64,000 nucleotides of DNA from Clostridia bacterium (GCA_017512805.1 JAFWES010000039.1:1-64000), one strand, 5' to 3'. Counted from the first letter of the stretch, positions 43,555 to 52,969 are shown. The notes: generated by a model from the letters alone, not told the origin. Made by a program: numbers and translations.

Positions 43555-45098
43555 CCAAAGCTCTCCTCGCAAAGTCCGGTGTTATAGTCAAACACCCCGG
43601 CCCAGTAAACCGTTCCCGCGATATATTCCACCTGTTCCCCCTCGAAAAAGAAGCAGACCCGCCGGGCCCCGCTGTTCAGGCACAGGGTATTCACCATGCT
43701 GTAGCACAGCAGCGTCTCCGCCTCCCGGCCCATCCGCTGGATCCCGGACCGGAAGCTCTCGCTCAGGTTCACCAGCACCGCGTCGCCCTCCAGCGCGACG
43801 CCCAGCACATCCTCCTCCCCGGTGCCCTCCGGCAGCGCCGCCTCCAGCCCTTCCGCCCGCTCCCGGGCGTCCGGGCCCTCCGTCAGCGCCGCCAGCTGGG
43901 CCCGCAGGCTGTCCGCCCGGCCCCGGTCCACGCTCTTCTCCGCGGGGGCCAGCCGCCCGTCCCGGATGAAGTACACCGTGGTCTGTCCCATCAGATAATT
44001 CCCGAAGCCGGACCGCCGCAGCAGCCCTCCCAGCACCGGGACCTCCCCGAACTTTTCGCTCCGCAGGCTGGTCATCGGCCGGTCCCCCACCCGGATCGCC
44101 ACCCCCGCCGTCCCGGGGATAAAGGTCGTCAGGCTGTAGCAGATCGCCGCCGCCAGGCACGCGGGATCCACCCCCGCCGCCTGCCATTCCGCCTCCACGC
44201 CCTCCCGGAAGCTGAGGGTAATCATCCGTCCGCCGTCCGCCAGCTCGCTGGTCAGGGGCTCGTAGATCATCTGGCTCATCAGGTCCGGCATCTCCGTCAC
44301 CCCGGTCAGGTACATGGCGCCCTGGCTCAGGGCCTCCAGGATGGCCGAAGCCATCAGCCCCGGCGTCTGCCCCGGAAAGGTCAGCGTCCTGTTTTCGCAG
44401 ATGATCCCCTGCCCGTTGTCCAGCGGGAAATACAGCGTCATATACGAGGTCAGCGGCGTCTGCGCCGCGTCGCTCCCCACCGGCGTCTTCCGGGCTTCCA
44501 TCTGCTCCCACAGCACCGGCAGGTTCTCCCCCGGATGGGCCGTGACGCTTCCCATGGGCAGCATGCCCCCCGTATCCAGGCTCACGCTCTGCCCCGCCAC
44601 CAGCACGTTCACGCACCGGACGTTTTCCAGCTCGCACAGGGTCGACGCCAGGGCCAGCCCCAGGGTATACACCCCCCGGTATCCCAGCCCCAGCGCCGAG
44701 GACGCCAGGTTCACCGTCACCACGCCTCCGCTGTATTCCACCGGGTTTTCCGCCGCCAGCGCCAGCTGCACGCCCCCTCCCAGGGCGTCCACCTGCTGGT
44801 TGGCCGGATACGCCAGCAGCTCCCGGGCGATGGCCTCCGCCTCCTCCGACCGCAGGATCCCCGGCGTGCTCTGCACGTGCTGCGCCGCCAGGTTCAGCCC
44901 GTTGCGCGATGGCAGATACAGCGTCCACAGGCCGGGCTCCCCGTAAATGAAGTCCCCGTCCGGCGCCGTCCATTCCACCGATGCCCGGGGCAGGGTCGGC
45001 GCCGGTTTTTCCTCGTCCTCCCCCACGGGGCGGGCGGCGCATCCGCTCAGCCCCAGCATCATCGCCAGCGTTAAAGCCAAAAGTCTTCTGCGCCTCAT
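43551..45098 (-). CDS. lipoprotein with two GerMN domains
   Basis: A 515-residue membrane-anchored lipoprotein: LGLSGC lipobox with C20, then a Pro-rich linker. Two GerMN (sporulation/spore germination) domains can be seen: one about 125-255 (VTVNLASSALGLG..YTLGLALASTLCEL..VNVLVAGQ) and one about 385-500 (DAVLVNLSESF..ETLLCYSMVNTLCL..VCFFFEGEQV). Between them lies ~130 residues with a FIPGTAGVAIRVGDRP motif. The function is not proven; by position it may sense the envelope and feed the kinase, as proposed for LpqB. It overlaps the kinase stop and the deacetylase start by four bases each (ATGA twice). Confidence 0.88.
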   Translation of the reverse strand: MRRRRLLALTLAMMLGLSGCAARPVGEDEEKPAPTLPRASVEWTAPDGDFIYGEPGLWTLYLPSRNGLNLAAQHVQSTPGILRSEEAEAIARELLAYPANQQVDALGGGVQLALAAENPVEYSGGVVTVNLASSALGLGYRGVYTLGLALASTLCELENVRCVNVLVAGQSVSLDTGGMLPMGSVTAHPGENLPVLWEQMEARKTPVGSDAAQTPLTSYMTLYFPLDNGQGIICENRTLTFPGQTPGLMASAILEALSQGAMYLTGVTEMPDLMSQMIYEPLTSELADGGRMITLSFREGVEAEWQAAGVDPACLAAAICYSLTTFIPGTAGVAIRVGDRPMTSLRSEKFGEVPVLGGLLRRSGFGNYLMGQTTVYFIRDGRLAPAEKSVDRGRADSLRAQLAALTEGPDARERAEGLEAALPEGTGEEDVLGVALEGDAVLVNLSESFRSGIQRMGREAETLLCYSMVNTLCLNSGARRVCFFFEGEQVEYIAGTVYWAGVFDYNTGLCEESFG

Positions 45099-46588
45099 CC
45101 GGCCGTCCGACCCCCTTCCCGGTCCCGGGGCAGGGTCACGATAAAGCAGCTGCCCTTCCCCGGCTCGCTTTCCACCCGGATGCTGCCGCCGTGGAGCCCC
45201 ACCATCTGTTTCACGATGCTCAGCCCCAGCCCCGTGCCGCCGGTATCCCGGCTCCGGGCCTTGTCCACCCGGTAGAACCGGTCGAAAATATGCTCCTGAT
45301 CCTCCCGGGGGATCCCGACGCCGTTGTCCTTCACCCGCCAGACCAGGTTCTCCCCCTCTTCCTCCAGGCTGACCTGCACGGTCCCCCCGTCCTGGGTATA
45401 CTTCATGGCGTTGTCCGTCAGGTTGTACAGCACCTGGTTCAGCTTGCCGCCGTCCCCCCGCATGCGCAGCCCCGGCGCCGCGCGGCAGATCAGCTTCTGC
45501 CCCCGCTTTTCCGCCACCGGCCGCAGCAGCCGGGCGATCTCCTCCGTCAGCGCAGACATGTCCAGATCCTCCATCTTCATCGCGTCCTGCCGGTTGTCCA
45601 TCCGGGTCAGGGTCAGCAGATCCGTGATGATCTGGGTCAGCCGGTCGATCTCCTGATTGATGTCCCGCATAAACTCCTGCCGCAGCTCCGCTGGCATGTC
45701 CGGCTCGTACAGCATGGTCTCCAGCATGATCTTCATGCTGGTCAGCGGGGTTTTCAGCTCATGGCTGGCGTTGGAAACAAACTGGTTCCGGCTCCGGTCC
45801 ATCTTCTCCAGCTGGGCCGCCATGGTGTTGTAGTTGACCGCCAGCTGCAAAAGCTCCCCGCTGCCCTTTTCCGGAACGCGGACGCTCAGGTCGCCCTCTC
45901 CCATGCGGCGCATGGTCCGGCTCAGGTTGACGATGGGGCTGGTCACCACCCGGCTCAGGAACAGCGCCAGCACCAGGGTCACCACCCCGATCAGCGCGAA
46001 CACCGTGTTCAGCTGCCGGCTCACCTGGTTCATGGAATCCATCATGCCCTGGATCCGGCTCACGTACACCAGCGCCCCGATCAGCCCCCGGGATCCCGTC
46101 ATTTCGTGGGCCCCATAGGCCACGTATTCCGCCTCCGCTTCCCCCGTCATGCGGTAAACCGCCTCCCGGTCCGCCCGGTGCATGCCGTAGGAGGCCGTAT
46201 CCTCCCCGCTGAGCACCCGCAGCACCTCCGAAAGCTGCAGCCGCTGTCCGCAGAATCCGTTCAGGCTGTCGTACTGGACCTTCCCGTCCGTGTCCACCAG
46301 CAGCAGCCGCCCGTCCAGCCCCAGGGCGTCCTCCTGCAGCCGGTTGTTCAGGTCCGTCACGTCCCCGCTCTGAAACAGCGGCGCGTAGATCGCCGCCAGG
46401 TTCTCCGCCGCCTGGGTGTCCTCCCGGGTCCGCTGCCCGGTCAGATAATTCCGCACCACCCCGTTCATATTGTTGGCCGCGACGATGAAGCTGGCCCCCA
46501 CAACGACAAAAAAGGCCAGCAGGATTTTCACCCTTATGCTGGCCAGAAAAGCCCTGACTTTAGTCCTGATCCGTGAAATAGTAACCAA
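45095..46588 (-). CDS. sensor histidine kinase
   Basis: A 497-residue membrane kinase. TM1 is about 21-38 and TM2 about 195-214, with an extracellular sensor of ~155 residues between (a Cache/PAS-like fold is likely: LDGRLLLVDTDGKVQYDS). HAMP follows (SRTMRRMGEGDLSVRVP), then the HisKA box SNASHELKTPLTSMK with H276. ATPase motifs are N-box NLTDNAMKYT (390-399), DNGVGIP (421-427), FDRFYRVD and GTGLGLSIVK. The start is uncertain: TTG at 46588 overlaps the regulator gene and has GGGGAG almost touching it; GTG at 46531 is an alternative that would remove the first 19 residues. The kinase probably phosphorylates the upstream-encoded regulator. Confidence 0.92.
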   Translation of the reverse strand: MVTISRIRTKVRAFLASIRVKILLAFFVVVGASFIVAANNMNGVVRNYLTGQRTREDTQAAENLAAIYAPLFQSGDVTDLNNRLQEDALGLDGRLLLVDTDGKVQYDSLNGFCGQRLQLSEVLRVLSGEDTASYGMHRADREAVYRMTGEAEAEYVAYGAHEMTGSRGLIGALVYVSRIQGMMDSMNQVSRQLNTVFALIGVVTLVLALFLSRVVTSPIVNLSRTMRRMGEGDLSVRVPEKGSGELLQLAVNYNTMAAQLEKMDRSRNQFVSNASHELKTPLTSMKIMLETMLYEPDMPAELRQEFMRDINQEIDRLTQIITDLLTLTRMDNRQDAMKMEDLDMSALTEEIARLLRPVAEKRGQKLICRAAPGLRMRGDGGKLNQVLYNLTDNAMKYTQDGGTVQVSLEEEGENLVWRVKDNGVGIPREDQEHIFDRFYRVDKARSRDTGGTGLGLSIVKQMVGLHGGSIRVESEPGKGSCFIVTLPRDREGGRTAG

Positions 46589-47252
46589 CTCCCCACTTGG
46601 TGAAGATGAACTCCGGCTGCGAGGTATCCCGTTCGATCTTCTCCCTCAGGCGGCGGATGTGCACATCCACCGTGCGGGCGTCGCCGGCGTAATCGTACTT
46701 CCACACCGTCTCCAGCATCTGCTCCCGGCTGAAAACCGTCCCCCGGTTGGTCACAAACAGCTGAAGCAGGTCGAATTCCTTCGCCGTCAGTTTGACGTCC
46801 TTTCCGCCCAGCATCACGCTGCGCTTCACCAGGTTCACGTCCATGTCGTGCACCCGGATGACCCGCTGCTCCTGCTGCTGCGCACTGGCGCTGACCCGGC
46901 GGAAAATCGTCTTGATCCGGGCCTTGACCTCCAGGATGTTGAAGGGCTTGGTCATGTAATCGTCCGCCCCGTACTCCAGGCCCAGGATCTTGTCCATATC
47001 CTCGCCCTTGGCCGTGAGCATGATGATCGGCACGTCGCTCTGTTCCCGGATCCGCTGGCAGACGGATATCCCATCCAGCTTGGGCAGCATCACGTCCAGC
47101 AGGATCAGATCATAGGCGCTGTTCTCAAATTTCCGCAGAGCCTCTTCCCCGTCCGTCGCGCTGTCCGTCTCATACCCTTCCTGTTCCAGCGTATATTTCA
47201 GCCCCTTAAGGATCAGAGGCTCATCGTCCACCAGCAGAATCCGCTTCGCCAA
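46560..47252 (-). CDS. OmpR/PhoB-family response regulator
   Basis: A 230-residue transcription factor. The receiver domain has acidic pocket DDE (9-11), phospho-acceptor D53 in LLDVMLP, T80 and K102 in TKPFN. The C-terminal winged helix contains LTAKEFDLLQLFVTNRG, WKYDY and TVDVHIRRLREKIE. I chose TTG at 47252 (giving MAKRILLVDDE, with GAAAGGGTG upstream) over GTG at 47261, where the ribosome site would touch the start. First gene of the RR-HK-GerMN-deacetylase operon. Confidence 0.93.
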   Translation of the reverse strand: MAKRILLVDDEPLILKGLKYTLEQEGYETDSATDGEEALRKFENSAYDLILLDVMLPKLDGISVCQRIREQSDVPIIMLTAKGEDMDKILGLEYGADDYMTKPFNILEVKARIKTIFRRVSASAQQQEQRVIRVHDMDVNLVKRSVMLGGKDVKLTAKEFDLLQLFVTNRGTVFSREQMLETVWKYDYAGDARTVDVHIRRLREKIERDTSQPEFIFTKWGVGYYFTDQD

Positions 47253-47285
47253 ATCGAACACCCTTTCGTAACCTTTTCTTCTTGA

Positions 47286-47314
47286 ATTTTAGACTATTTT
47301 GCCCAAAAATGCAA
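47286..47314 (-). promoter_or_regulatory. promoter of the two-component/GerMN operon
   Basis: Minus-strand TTGCAT (47309-47314), 17-base spacer, TAAAAT (47286-47291), about 35 bases before the regulator start. Confidence 0.78.
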
Positions 47315-47417
47315 GCTTTTCGTTACATTTTTCATTGCTTTTCAGTCGCGCAAAAGGGACGGATCCTCTGTGCGGCGCACGGATGATCCGTCCCGAAAGA
47401 CGACTGCGTCCGATGGA

Positions 47418-48653
47418 TTACTCGTAGCTCACCGACCGATGGTCATACTCGTAGTCCATCACGATAATCAGCGTCCGGCCGCGCTGCAGCTTGATTTCCT
47501 CGCCGTTCTCGTCATAGAACACCGTCCGGTCGCTCAGGGTCTTCCGCTGCCAGACCCCCGCCATATGCTTCCCCTTCTGGAAGTAGTCGGCGTTCCCGGT
47601 TCCCAGCACGGTGGGCTTCGGCGCGTCCGTGCGCACCCAGTCCATCTGCGTAAACTGCACGATGATGTTCGCGAAGGGGATGGATTCCGCCTCCAGCTTG
47701 TTCTTCACCGCCAGCGTCTTGTATTCCCAGTCCTTGGAATCATTCACCAGGTCCTTCATGTACCGGTAGTAGCACTCTTCATCCTCGTCATATTCCAGAT
47801 AGCTGTTGTAGTACTTCAGGTTCCCGGTGGCCCAGTTCACGTAAATCTCTTCCGCGTCGTCATCCCAGTCCGGCTCCCCGTCGGTAAACAGCCAGGTGTG
47901 GTTCGCCGCCTCAAAATCGCTCAGAATCAGGGAGGAAACCGCCGCCGCGTTCACAGTCTTGTCGTGGGGCTTCTGCAGCTTCACCTTTTCGTACACGTCA
48001 AAATACTGCTTCCAGGGCTTGCTGGATCCCACCGTCCCCAGGAACAGGACGCCCGCTCCGTCAATCACCTTGCCGGATTCGTCCTTCACCCAGCCTTTTT
48101 CGTCCGCGCCCGTTTCCTTGAACACCGCGGGCACGTTGGTCTCGGTATATTCCTGCTGGCCATAGAAGATGAACCCGCAGTCCCACTCTTCCCGCAGCCA
48201 GGCATGGAACAGCCGCGCGGACCGCAGCGGCCCCACGCTGTCGGGAATCAGGTCCGAAAACAGGAAGCTCAGCCGGGTATCCCCCTGCCGGTACAGCGGC
48301 GTTTCGTAAATCACGTCCGCGTACTGGGCGCCCCAGGGCGCCCGCTTCCCGGTCCATTTTCCGTCGCTGTCGTATCCGATGCCGCCCTCCGCGTTATCGA
48401 TCTGCACCAGCATGGGCATGTACCGCCCGGTAATCGCCAGCCCCGCAAACCCGTCGGTCGGCGCGCTGTTTTTCACATCCGCCAGAACCCGCCCCGTGGT
48501 CGGGGACAGCCGCGCGTCCTCCCATACGTTGGGCTCCGCTTCGTCAATGCTAATCCCCCGGTTCTCGCTGGGGTTGATGGTGGTCTCCGCCAGTGCGGCA
48601 GTCATGCTCAGTGCCATCGCCAGGCACAGGATCAGGCTCACAAACCGTTTCAT
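47418..48653 (-). CDS. secreted DUF3048 (YerB-like) protein
   Basis: A 411-residue exported protein of the DUF3048 family. The signal peptide ends SMTAALAE. The family core is clear: MLVQIDNAEGG, QYADVIYETPLYRQGDTRLSFLFSD, VGPLRSARLFHAW and YGQQEYTETNVP, with a C-terminal half (IPFANIIVQFTQMDW..GNADYFQKGKHMAGVWQRKTLSDRTVFYDENGEEIKL) matching the second DUF3048 domain. Unlike Bacillus YerB it has no lipobox cysteine. The function is unknown. GGAGGAG precedes the ATG. No terminator is obvious in the 150 bases before the next promoter. Confidence 0.88.
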   Translation of the reverse strand: MKRFVSLILCLAMALSMTAALAETTINPSENRGISIDEAEPNVWEDARLSPTTGRVLADVKNSAPTDGFAGLAITGRYMPMLVQIDNAEGGIGYDSDGKWTGKRAPWGAQYADVIYETPLYRQGDTRLSFLFSDLIPDSVGPLRSARLFHAWLREEWDCGFIFYGQQEYTETNVPAVFKETGADEKGWVKDESGKVIDGAGVLFLGTVGSSKPWKQYFDVYEKVKLQKPHDKTVNAAAVSSLILSDFEAANHTWLFTDGEPDWDDDAEEIYVNWATGNLKYYNSYLEYDEDEECYYRYMKDLVNDSKDWEYKTLAVKNKLEAESIPFANIIVQFTQMDWVRTDAPKPTVLGTGNADYFQKGKHMAGVWQRKTLSDRTVFYDENGEEIKLQRGRTLIIVMDYEYDHRSVSYE

Positions 48654-48703
48654 CCGTCTCTTCTCCTCCTTACGGAATATCCAAAAAAAGTGCCAACGGA
48701 TGT

Positions 48704-48732
48704 ATTTTACATATTCTTTACAGTTCTGTCAA
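48704..48732 (-). promoter_or_regulatory. promoter of the DUF3048 gene
   Basis: Minus-strand TTGACA (48727-48732), 17-base spacer, TAAAAT (48704-48709). The -35 lies only 26 bases from the argH stop codon. Confidence 0.82.
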
Positions 48733-48757
48733 CATTCTGTTTCCAATTCTTGCTGTT

Positions 48758-50131
48758 TTATCTTGTAAGCGAAGCGCGGGCATGGTCGATCGCCGCCTGG
48801 ACCTGGGCCGGCGCCGGCGCCCCCGGAATATCTCTCTTCTCCACGCAGGTCAGCAGGCTCATGGCCTCAAACGCGTCCTCCTCAAACGCCGGATGGAACT
48901 GCTTCAGCTCTTCCAGGCTCAGGTCCAGCAGCGCCTTTCCCTCGCTCAGGCAATGGGCCACCAGCTCCCCCACCACCCGGTGGGCGTCCCGGAACGCGAC
49001 CCCCTTGCGCACCAGGTAATCCGCACAGTCCGTGGCGTTGGTAAAGCCGCCGGCGGCCCCCTTCTCCATCACGTCCGTCCGGAAGGTCACCGTCCGGAGC
49101 ATCGCCGTGAACACCGTCAGGCTCTTCAGCAGCGTATCCCGGGCGTCAAAAAACGCCTCCTTGTCCTCCTGCATATCCTTGTTGTACGCCAGCGGAATCC
49201 CCTTCATCACCGTCAGCAGGGTCATCAGATCCCCGTATACCCGCCCGGTCTTTCCCCGGATCAGCTCCGCCACGTCCGGGTTTTTCTTCTGGGGCATGAT
49301 GCTGGATCCGGTGGCAAACCCATCGTCCATCTCCACGAACCGGAACTCGTTGGAGCTCCACAGGATCAGCTCCTCGCAGAACCGGGACAGGTGCATCATG
49401 GCGATGGAGGCCGCCGCCAGATAGTCCAGCAGGAAGTCCCGGTCCGACACCCCGTCCAGGCTGTTTTCCGAGATCCGGCTGAACCCCAGCAGCTCCGCCA
49501 CCCGTTCCCGGTTCAGGGGATAGGTGGTTCCCGCCAGCGCCCCGGACCCCAGCACCATCACGTCCGCCGCCTCATACGCCCGGGCAAACCGCTCCCGGTC
49601 CCGCAAAAACATCTGGACGTACGCCATCATGTGATGCGCCAGGGTGATGGGCTGCGCCTTCTGCAAATGGGTATACCCGGGCATGATGGTATGCAGGTGC
49701 TTCTCCGCGATGTCCAGCAGCGCCCCCACCAGCTCCTCCAGCAGGGTTTCCGCCTCCCGGCTGGCCAGCCGCGCGTACATCCGGGTATCCAGCGCCACCT
49801 GATCGTTCCGGCTGCGCCCGGTGTGCAGCCGCTTCCCCGCCTCGCCGATCCGCTCGGTCAGCAGGGCCTCCACATTCATGTGGATGTCCTCCGCGTCGGT
49901 CCGCCACTGGATGGTCCCCGCCTTCGCGTCCGCCAGGATGCCCCGCAGCCCCTCCACGATCTTCTCCGCGTCCTCCTGGGGAATAATCCCTTCCTCTCCC
50001 AGCATGGTGGCATGGGCGATGGAGCCCGTGATGTCCTGCTCGAAGAGCCGCTGGTCAAAGGAAATGCTGGAATGGAAGTCGTCCACCAGCTGATCGGTGG
50101 CTTTGCCAAAGCGTCCGGCCCATAATTTCAT
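48758..50131 (-). CDS. argH: argininosuccinate lyase
   Basis: A 457-residue homotetrameric enzyme that splits argininosuccinate into arginine and fumarate, the last step of arginine synthesis. The fumarase/aspartase superfamily signature GSSIMPQKKNPD is at about 280-291; HTGRSRNDQVALD and the catalytic-histidine region GYTHLQKAQPITLAHH are also intact. AAAAGGAG 12 bases before the ATG supports the start. argG and the other arg genes are not in the window, so argH is solitary here. Its stop is 26 bases from the promoter of the DUF3048 gene, with no clear terminator. Confidence 0.97.
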   Translation of the reverse strand: MKLWAGRFGKATDQLVDDFHSSISFDQRLFEQDITGSIAHATMLGEEGIIPQEDAEKIVEGLRGILADAKAGTIQWRTDAEDIHMNVEALLTERIGEAGKRLHTGRSRNDQVALDTRMYARLASREAETLLEELVGALLDIAEKHLHTIMPGYTHLQKAQPITLAHHMMAYVQMFLRDRERFARAYEAADVMVLGSGALAGTTYPLNRERVAELLGFSRISENSLDGVSDRDFLLDYLAAASIAMMHLSRFCEELILWSSNEFRFVEMDDGFATGSSIMPQKKNPDVAELIRGKTGRVYGDLMTLLTVMKGIPLAYNKDMQEDKEAFFDARDTLLKSLTVFTAMLRTVTFRTDVMEKGAAGGFTNATDCADYLVRKGVAFRDAHRVVGELVAHCLSEGKALLDLSLEELKQFHPAFEEDAFEAMSLLTCVEKRDIPGAPAPAQVQAAIDHARASLTR

Positions 50132-50168
50132 CTTCTTTTTCTCCTTTTCTCTTTGTCCCGAACAGTCT

Positions 50169-50195
50169 GAAAGCCCGGCCGGAGGCCGGGCTTTC
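50169..50195 (-). terminator. terminator-like hairpin upstream of argH
   Basis: GAAAGCCCGGCC (50169-50180) and GGCCGGGCTTTC (50184-50195) are perfectly complementary around GGA. The U run is weak on both strands. It would end transcription from the uridine-kinase-like gene. Confidence 0.65.
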
Positions 50196-50207
50196 TCTGT
50201 TCCCCCG

Positions 50208-50245
50208 TAGCTGTTCAATCCAACAAGCGCAGCGCTGAGGTATTT
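50208..50245. repeat. left-end copy of the dispersed intergenic repeat
   Basis: GTAGCTGTTCAATCCAACAA followed by GCGCAGCGCTGAGGTATTTC matches the left end of the element at 20531. It ends five bases from the next stop codon, the closest of any copy to a gene. Confidence 0.7.
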
Positions 50246-50249
50246 CCCC

Positions 50250-51899
50250 TTACTTCTCTTCCAAAGTGCATCCGCCGATGAACTCCCGCAGCAGGCTCAG
50301 GGGCGGAATCTCGTCGAGGATCTCCGGATCCACGTCCGGCAGATAGTTCAGCGTCTTGATCAGCCGCCGCGCCATCAGATAGTTGGGCGATTCCTCCGGG
50401 ATCTTCCGCAGCAGGTCATACACCGGCGCCTTCAGCACGGGCAGCTCGTAGTGCAGCGCCGTGTTGAACATGCTGTCGGCGTTCTCCTGGTAGGTAAAAA
50501 TCCATTTTTCCTCCCCCTGCCGGACGGAAGGCCACATGGCCAGGGTCTCCTCCGGGTCGGTCCCCCGGAACAGGTAATCCCGCACCACCCGGCGCAGCAG
50601 CCGCACATCCGTGGTCCGGATCCGGTTGTGGTCGTCCAGGTTCAGGCACGTCAGGGCGGAAACGAAGATCCGGTACACCTCGTCGGCGGGGAAGAGCCCG
50701 GATACCGCCGGGTTCAGCCCGTGGATCCCCTCCAGGATCAGCACCTCGTCCGCCCGCAGGGTCACCGGCTCGGTCACGTATTCCCGCTTCCCGGTGGTAA
50801 AATTGAACGTGGGCATCGATACGCTTTCCCCATTGAGCAGCGCGGAAATCTTCTCCGCCATCAGGGACAGATCCAGCGCCTCCAGGGCCTCCAGATCGAC
50901 CTCCCCGTCGGGCCCGGGGGCGATGTCCGCCCGCTCGAAATAGAAATCGTCCATGGAGATGCGCCGGGCCGGATGCCCCTGCACCTGCATGTGCACCGCC
51001 AGCCGGCCGGCAAAGGTGGTCTTCCCGCTGGAGGAGGGCCCCGCCACCAGCACCACGTGCTTAAACTGCCTGGAAATGTTCTCCGCAATAGCGCTGAGGG
51101 CCCCCTCGTGCAGCGCCTCGTTCACCCGGATAAAGTTTCTCAGCCGCTTCTGATCGATCATCGCCGATACGTCGGACACATTCCGGATCCCCAGAATATT
51201 GCACCAGTCGGCACTCTGCCGGAAGATTTCCAGGTGCTTCGGCCGGTAGGCATAGGGCGCCGCGTGCAGGTGGTCCTTCGCCGCCGGCAGCTGCAGCACG
51301 AATCCGCCCCGCAGCTCAAAGAGCGTGAACACCTTCACCGCCCCGGTGGAGGGGGCCATGGCCCCGTAGAAATATTCCCACATGCCGTCCACCGCGTACA
51401 TGTTGAAGGTGGGCAGCGGCCGCCGCTCCAGCAGCTCCACCTTGTCGGGCTGCTGCTCCTCGGCGAAGTAGTCGATGGCGTCTTCCTTCTTCCACTGCTT
51501 CTTTTCGTACGGAAGATCCAGGTCGATCAGCCGACGCATCTCGTTTTCGATCTTCACGATCTCCTGCCGGTGCAGCACCCGCCCCGGCATCCGCACGAAC
51601 ACCCCGTATCCCACGGAGTATTCGATCCGGACCTGCTCGTAGGGGAACAGATGCTTCAGCGCCAGCAGCATCACAAACCGCAGCGACCGCTCGTACACCC
51701 GCCGCCCCTCGTCATGGTCCAGGGTCAGCGGCAGCAGCGAGCAGCTCTCGTTTATCTTTTCGTTCAGCTCCACCACCAGCCCGCCCTTCAGGGCCGCCAG
51801 GGTCCCATCCGGCAGGGCGTTCAATGCCTCCAGGCAGGCGCGGACGGTGCTGCCCTCCGGCAGCGTCGCTTCGGTATTCTGGGTACGGACGTTGATCAT
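50250..51899 (-). CDS. uridine-kinase-like protein with TGS and tRNA-synthetase-type N-terminal domains
   Basis: A 549-residue two-part protein. Residues 1-60 are a TGS-like ubiquitin fold (VRTQNTEATLPEGSTVRACL) and ~62-180 resemble the second additional domain of threonyl-tRNA synthetase. The C-terminal ~260 residues are a phosphoribulokinase/uridine kinase domain: Walker A GPSSSGKTT (287-295), SMDDFYFERAD and VLILEGIHGLNP. This architecture is widespread in Clostridia and usually annotated nucleoside kinase; the real substrate is unproven. The ATG at 51899 has GGAGG nine bases upstream; a TTG directly before it is less suitable. Confidence 0.9.
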   Translation of the reverse strand: MINVRTQNTEATLPEGSTVRACLEALNALPDGTLAALKGGLVVELNEKINESCSLLPLTLDHDEGRRVYERSLRFVMLLALKHLFPYEQVRIEYSVGYGVFVRMPGRVLHRQEIVKIENEMRRLIDLDLPYEKKQWKKEDAIDYFAEEQQPDKVELLERRPLPTFNMYAVDGMWEYFYGAMAPSTGAVKVFTLFELRGGFVLQLPAAKDHLHAAPYAYRPKHLEIFRQSADWCNILGIRNVSDVSAMIDQKRLRNFIRVNEALHEGALSAIAENISRQFKHVVLVAGPSSSGKTTFAGRLAVHMQVQGHPARRISMDDFYFERADIAPGPDGEVDLEALEALDLSLMAEKISALLNGESVSMPTFNFTTGKREYVTEPVTLRADEVLILEGIHGLNPAVSGLFPADEVYRIFVSALTCLNLDDHNRIRTTDVRLLRRVVRDYLFRGTDPEETLAMWPSVRQGEEKWIFTYQENADSMFNTALHYELPVLKAPVYDLLRKIPEESPNYLMARRLIKTLNYLPDVDPEILDEIPPLSLLREFIGGCTLEEK

Positions 51900-51991
51900 C
51901 AAACGAGTCCTCCTTCTTCAGGGTTGCCGTTCCGGCCTCTGTGCTCCGCACAGAAATCCCGTCCCTCTTTTACTCCAAAAATCGTCACTTT

Positions 51992-52969
51992 TCAGCCTTC
52001 AAACGGAACGCTGGACCGGGCCGCCTGCCGCAGAGCCTCGTCCGGATCCGGCCGCTCTTCCATCTGCGAAATCTGGAACTGCTTGGTGTGTACATAGGCC
52101 ACATTCGCCCGGTTCGCCGGCGCCGTCGAAATCTTCAGCGAAACCTTCCCTTCCTCCTCCGGCCGAAGCCTCAGCCGGATCAGCAGCTTCCCATGGCTCT
52201 TGCACTTCCCTACGCCGATATATTTATCCGGCGTTTGAGGTACATATTCGCCGTCCAGCGCCAAATTCCTGCCGCACCGGGGGCAGATCGGCTTCGCGGC
52301 CGTCTCGCAAGAGAGCGCCTCCCGGACGGAGGAAAACAGCTCCGCGTCGGATTTCCAGCTCTGCGGCGTTTTGTGAATCAGGTTCTTCGGCCGCTGCACG
52401 CAGCTTAGCGCCGCCGCCGGATCCGGCACGGTCTGAAAAACCAGCGCCGTATACCAGGCGTCGTTCCGCGCGTTGTGGAACGACAGCCGCTCGTCCGCCG
52501 GGATGTTCATCAGCTCCATCGCCTTCTGCAGGCTGGGCCGGTCCTTCATCCCGTGCACCTGGGCAAACAGCTTCTGAATGTCGCACACTGGGGGTAGCCG
52601 CAGGTCGTTGCACTCGAAGAAGTTGATGTTCTGCTGCAGGACGCTGACGTCGTCGCAACCCCAGGTCAGCAGAGCGTAATCCTCTCCGCACCAGGCGATA
52701 AATTCCTCCATCGCCGCCCGGAAGGAGGGCGCTCCGGCCAGTTCTTCCTCCCCCAGGCCGGTCATCCGCCGGATCCGGGGATGAATCTTCAGATAGTGGG
52801 TCGGCGCGATGGGGATGGAAACGCTGTCCATGATCGTCAGATCCTCCCCCATCTTCACAGCGCCGATCTGGATCATTTCAAATATCAGCCGGTCCCCCAC
52901 TCTGCGGTATACCGGGCTTTGCCAGGAGATGGGCTGGTTCCACTCCAGGTCCAGGATAATGTAGTGCAT
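51992..52969 (-). CDS. DEDDh 3'-5' exonuclease (DnaQ/KapD-like) with C-terminal zinc-ribbon region
   Basis: A 325-residue nuclease-like protein. The exonuclease domain (1-185) has ExoI IILDLEWNQ (D7, E9), ExoII around LLTWGCDDVSVLQ, and ExoIII HNARNDAWYT with the H-x4-D of the DEDDh class. Residues ~230-325 add a CPRCGRN..GVGKCKSHG Cys/His motif that could bind zinc, followed by a beta-rich end. KapD-like proteins are linked to sporulation in Bacillus, but the extra C-terminal part differs. GGAGAG is 13 bases before the ATG, a long spacing; TTG at 52999 would be an alternative. Confidence 0.85.
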   Translation of the reverse strand: MHYIILDLEWNQPISWQSPVYRRVGDRLIFEMIQIGAVKMGEDLTIMDSVSIPIAPTHYLKIHPRIRRMTGLGEEELAGAPSFRAAMEEFIAWCGEDYALLTWGCDDVSVLQQNINFFECNDLRLPPVCDIQKLFAQVHGMKDRPSLQKAMELMNIPADERLSFHNARNDAWYTALVFQTVPDPAAALSCVQRPKNLIHKTPQSWKSDAELFSSVREALSCETAAKPICPRCGRNLALDGEYVPQTPDKYIGVGKCKSHGKLLIRLRLRPEEEGKVSLKISTAPANRANVAYVHTKQFQISQMEERPDPDEALRQAARSSVPFEG

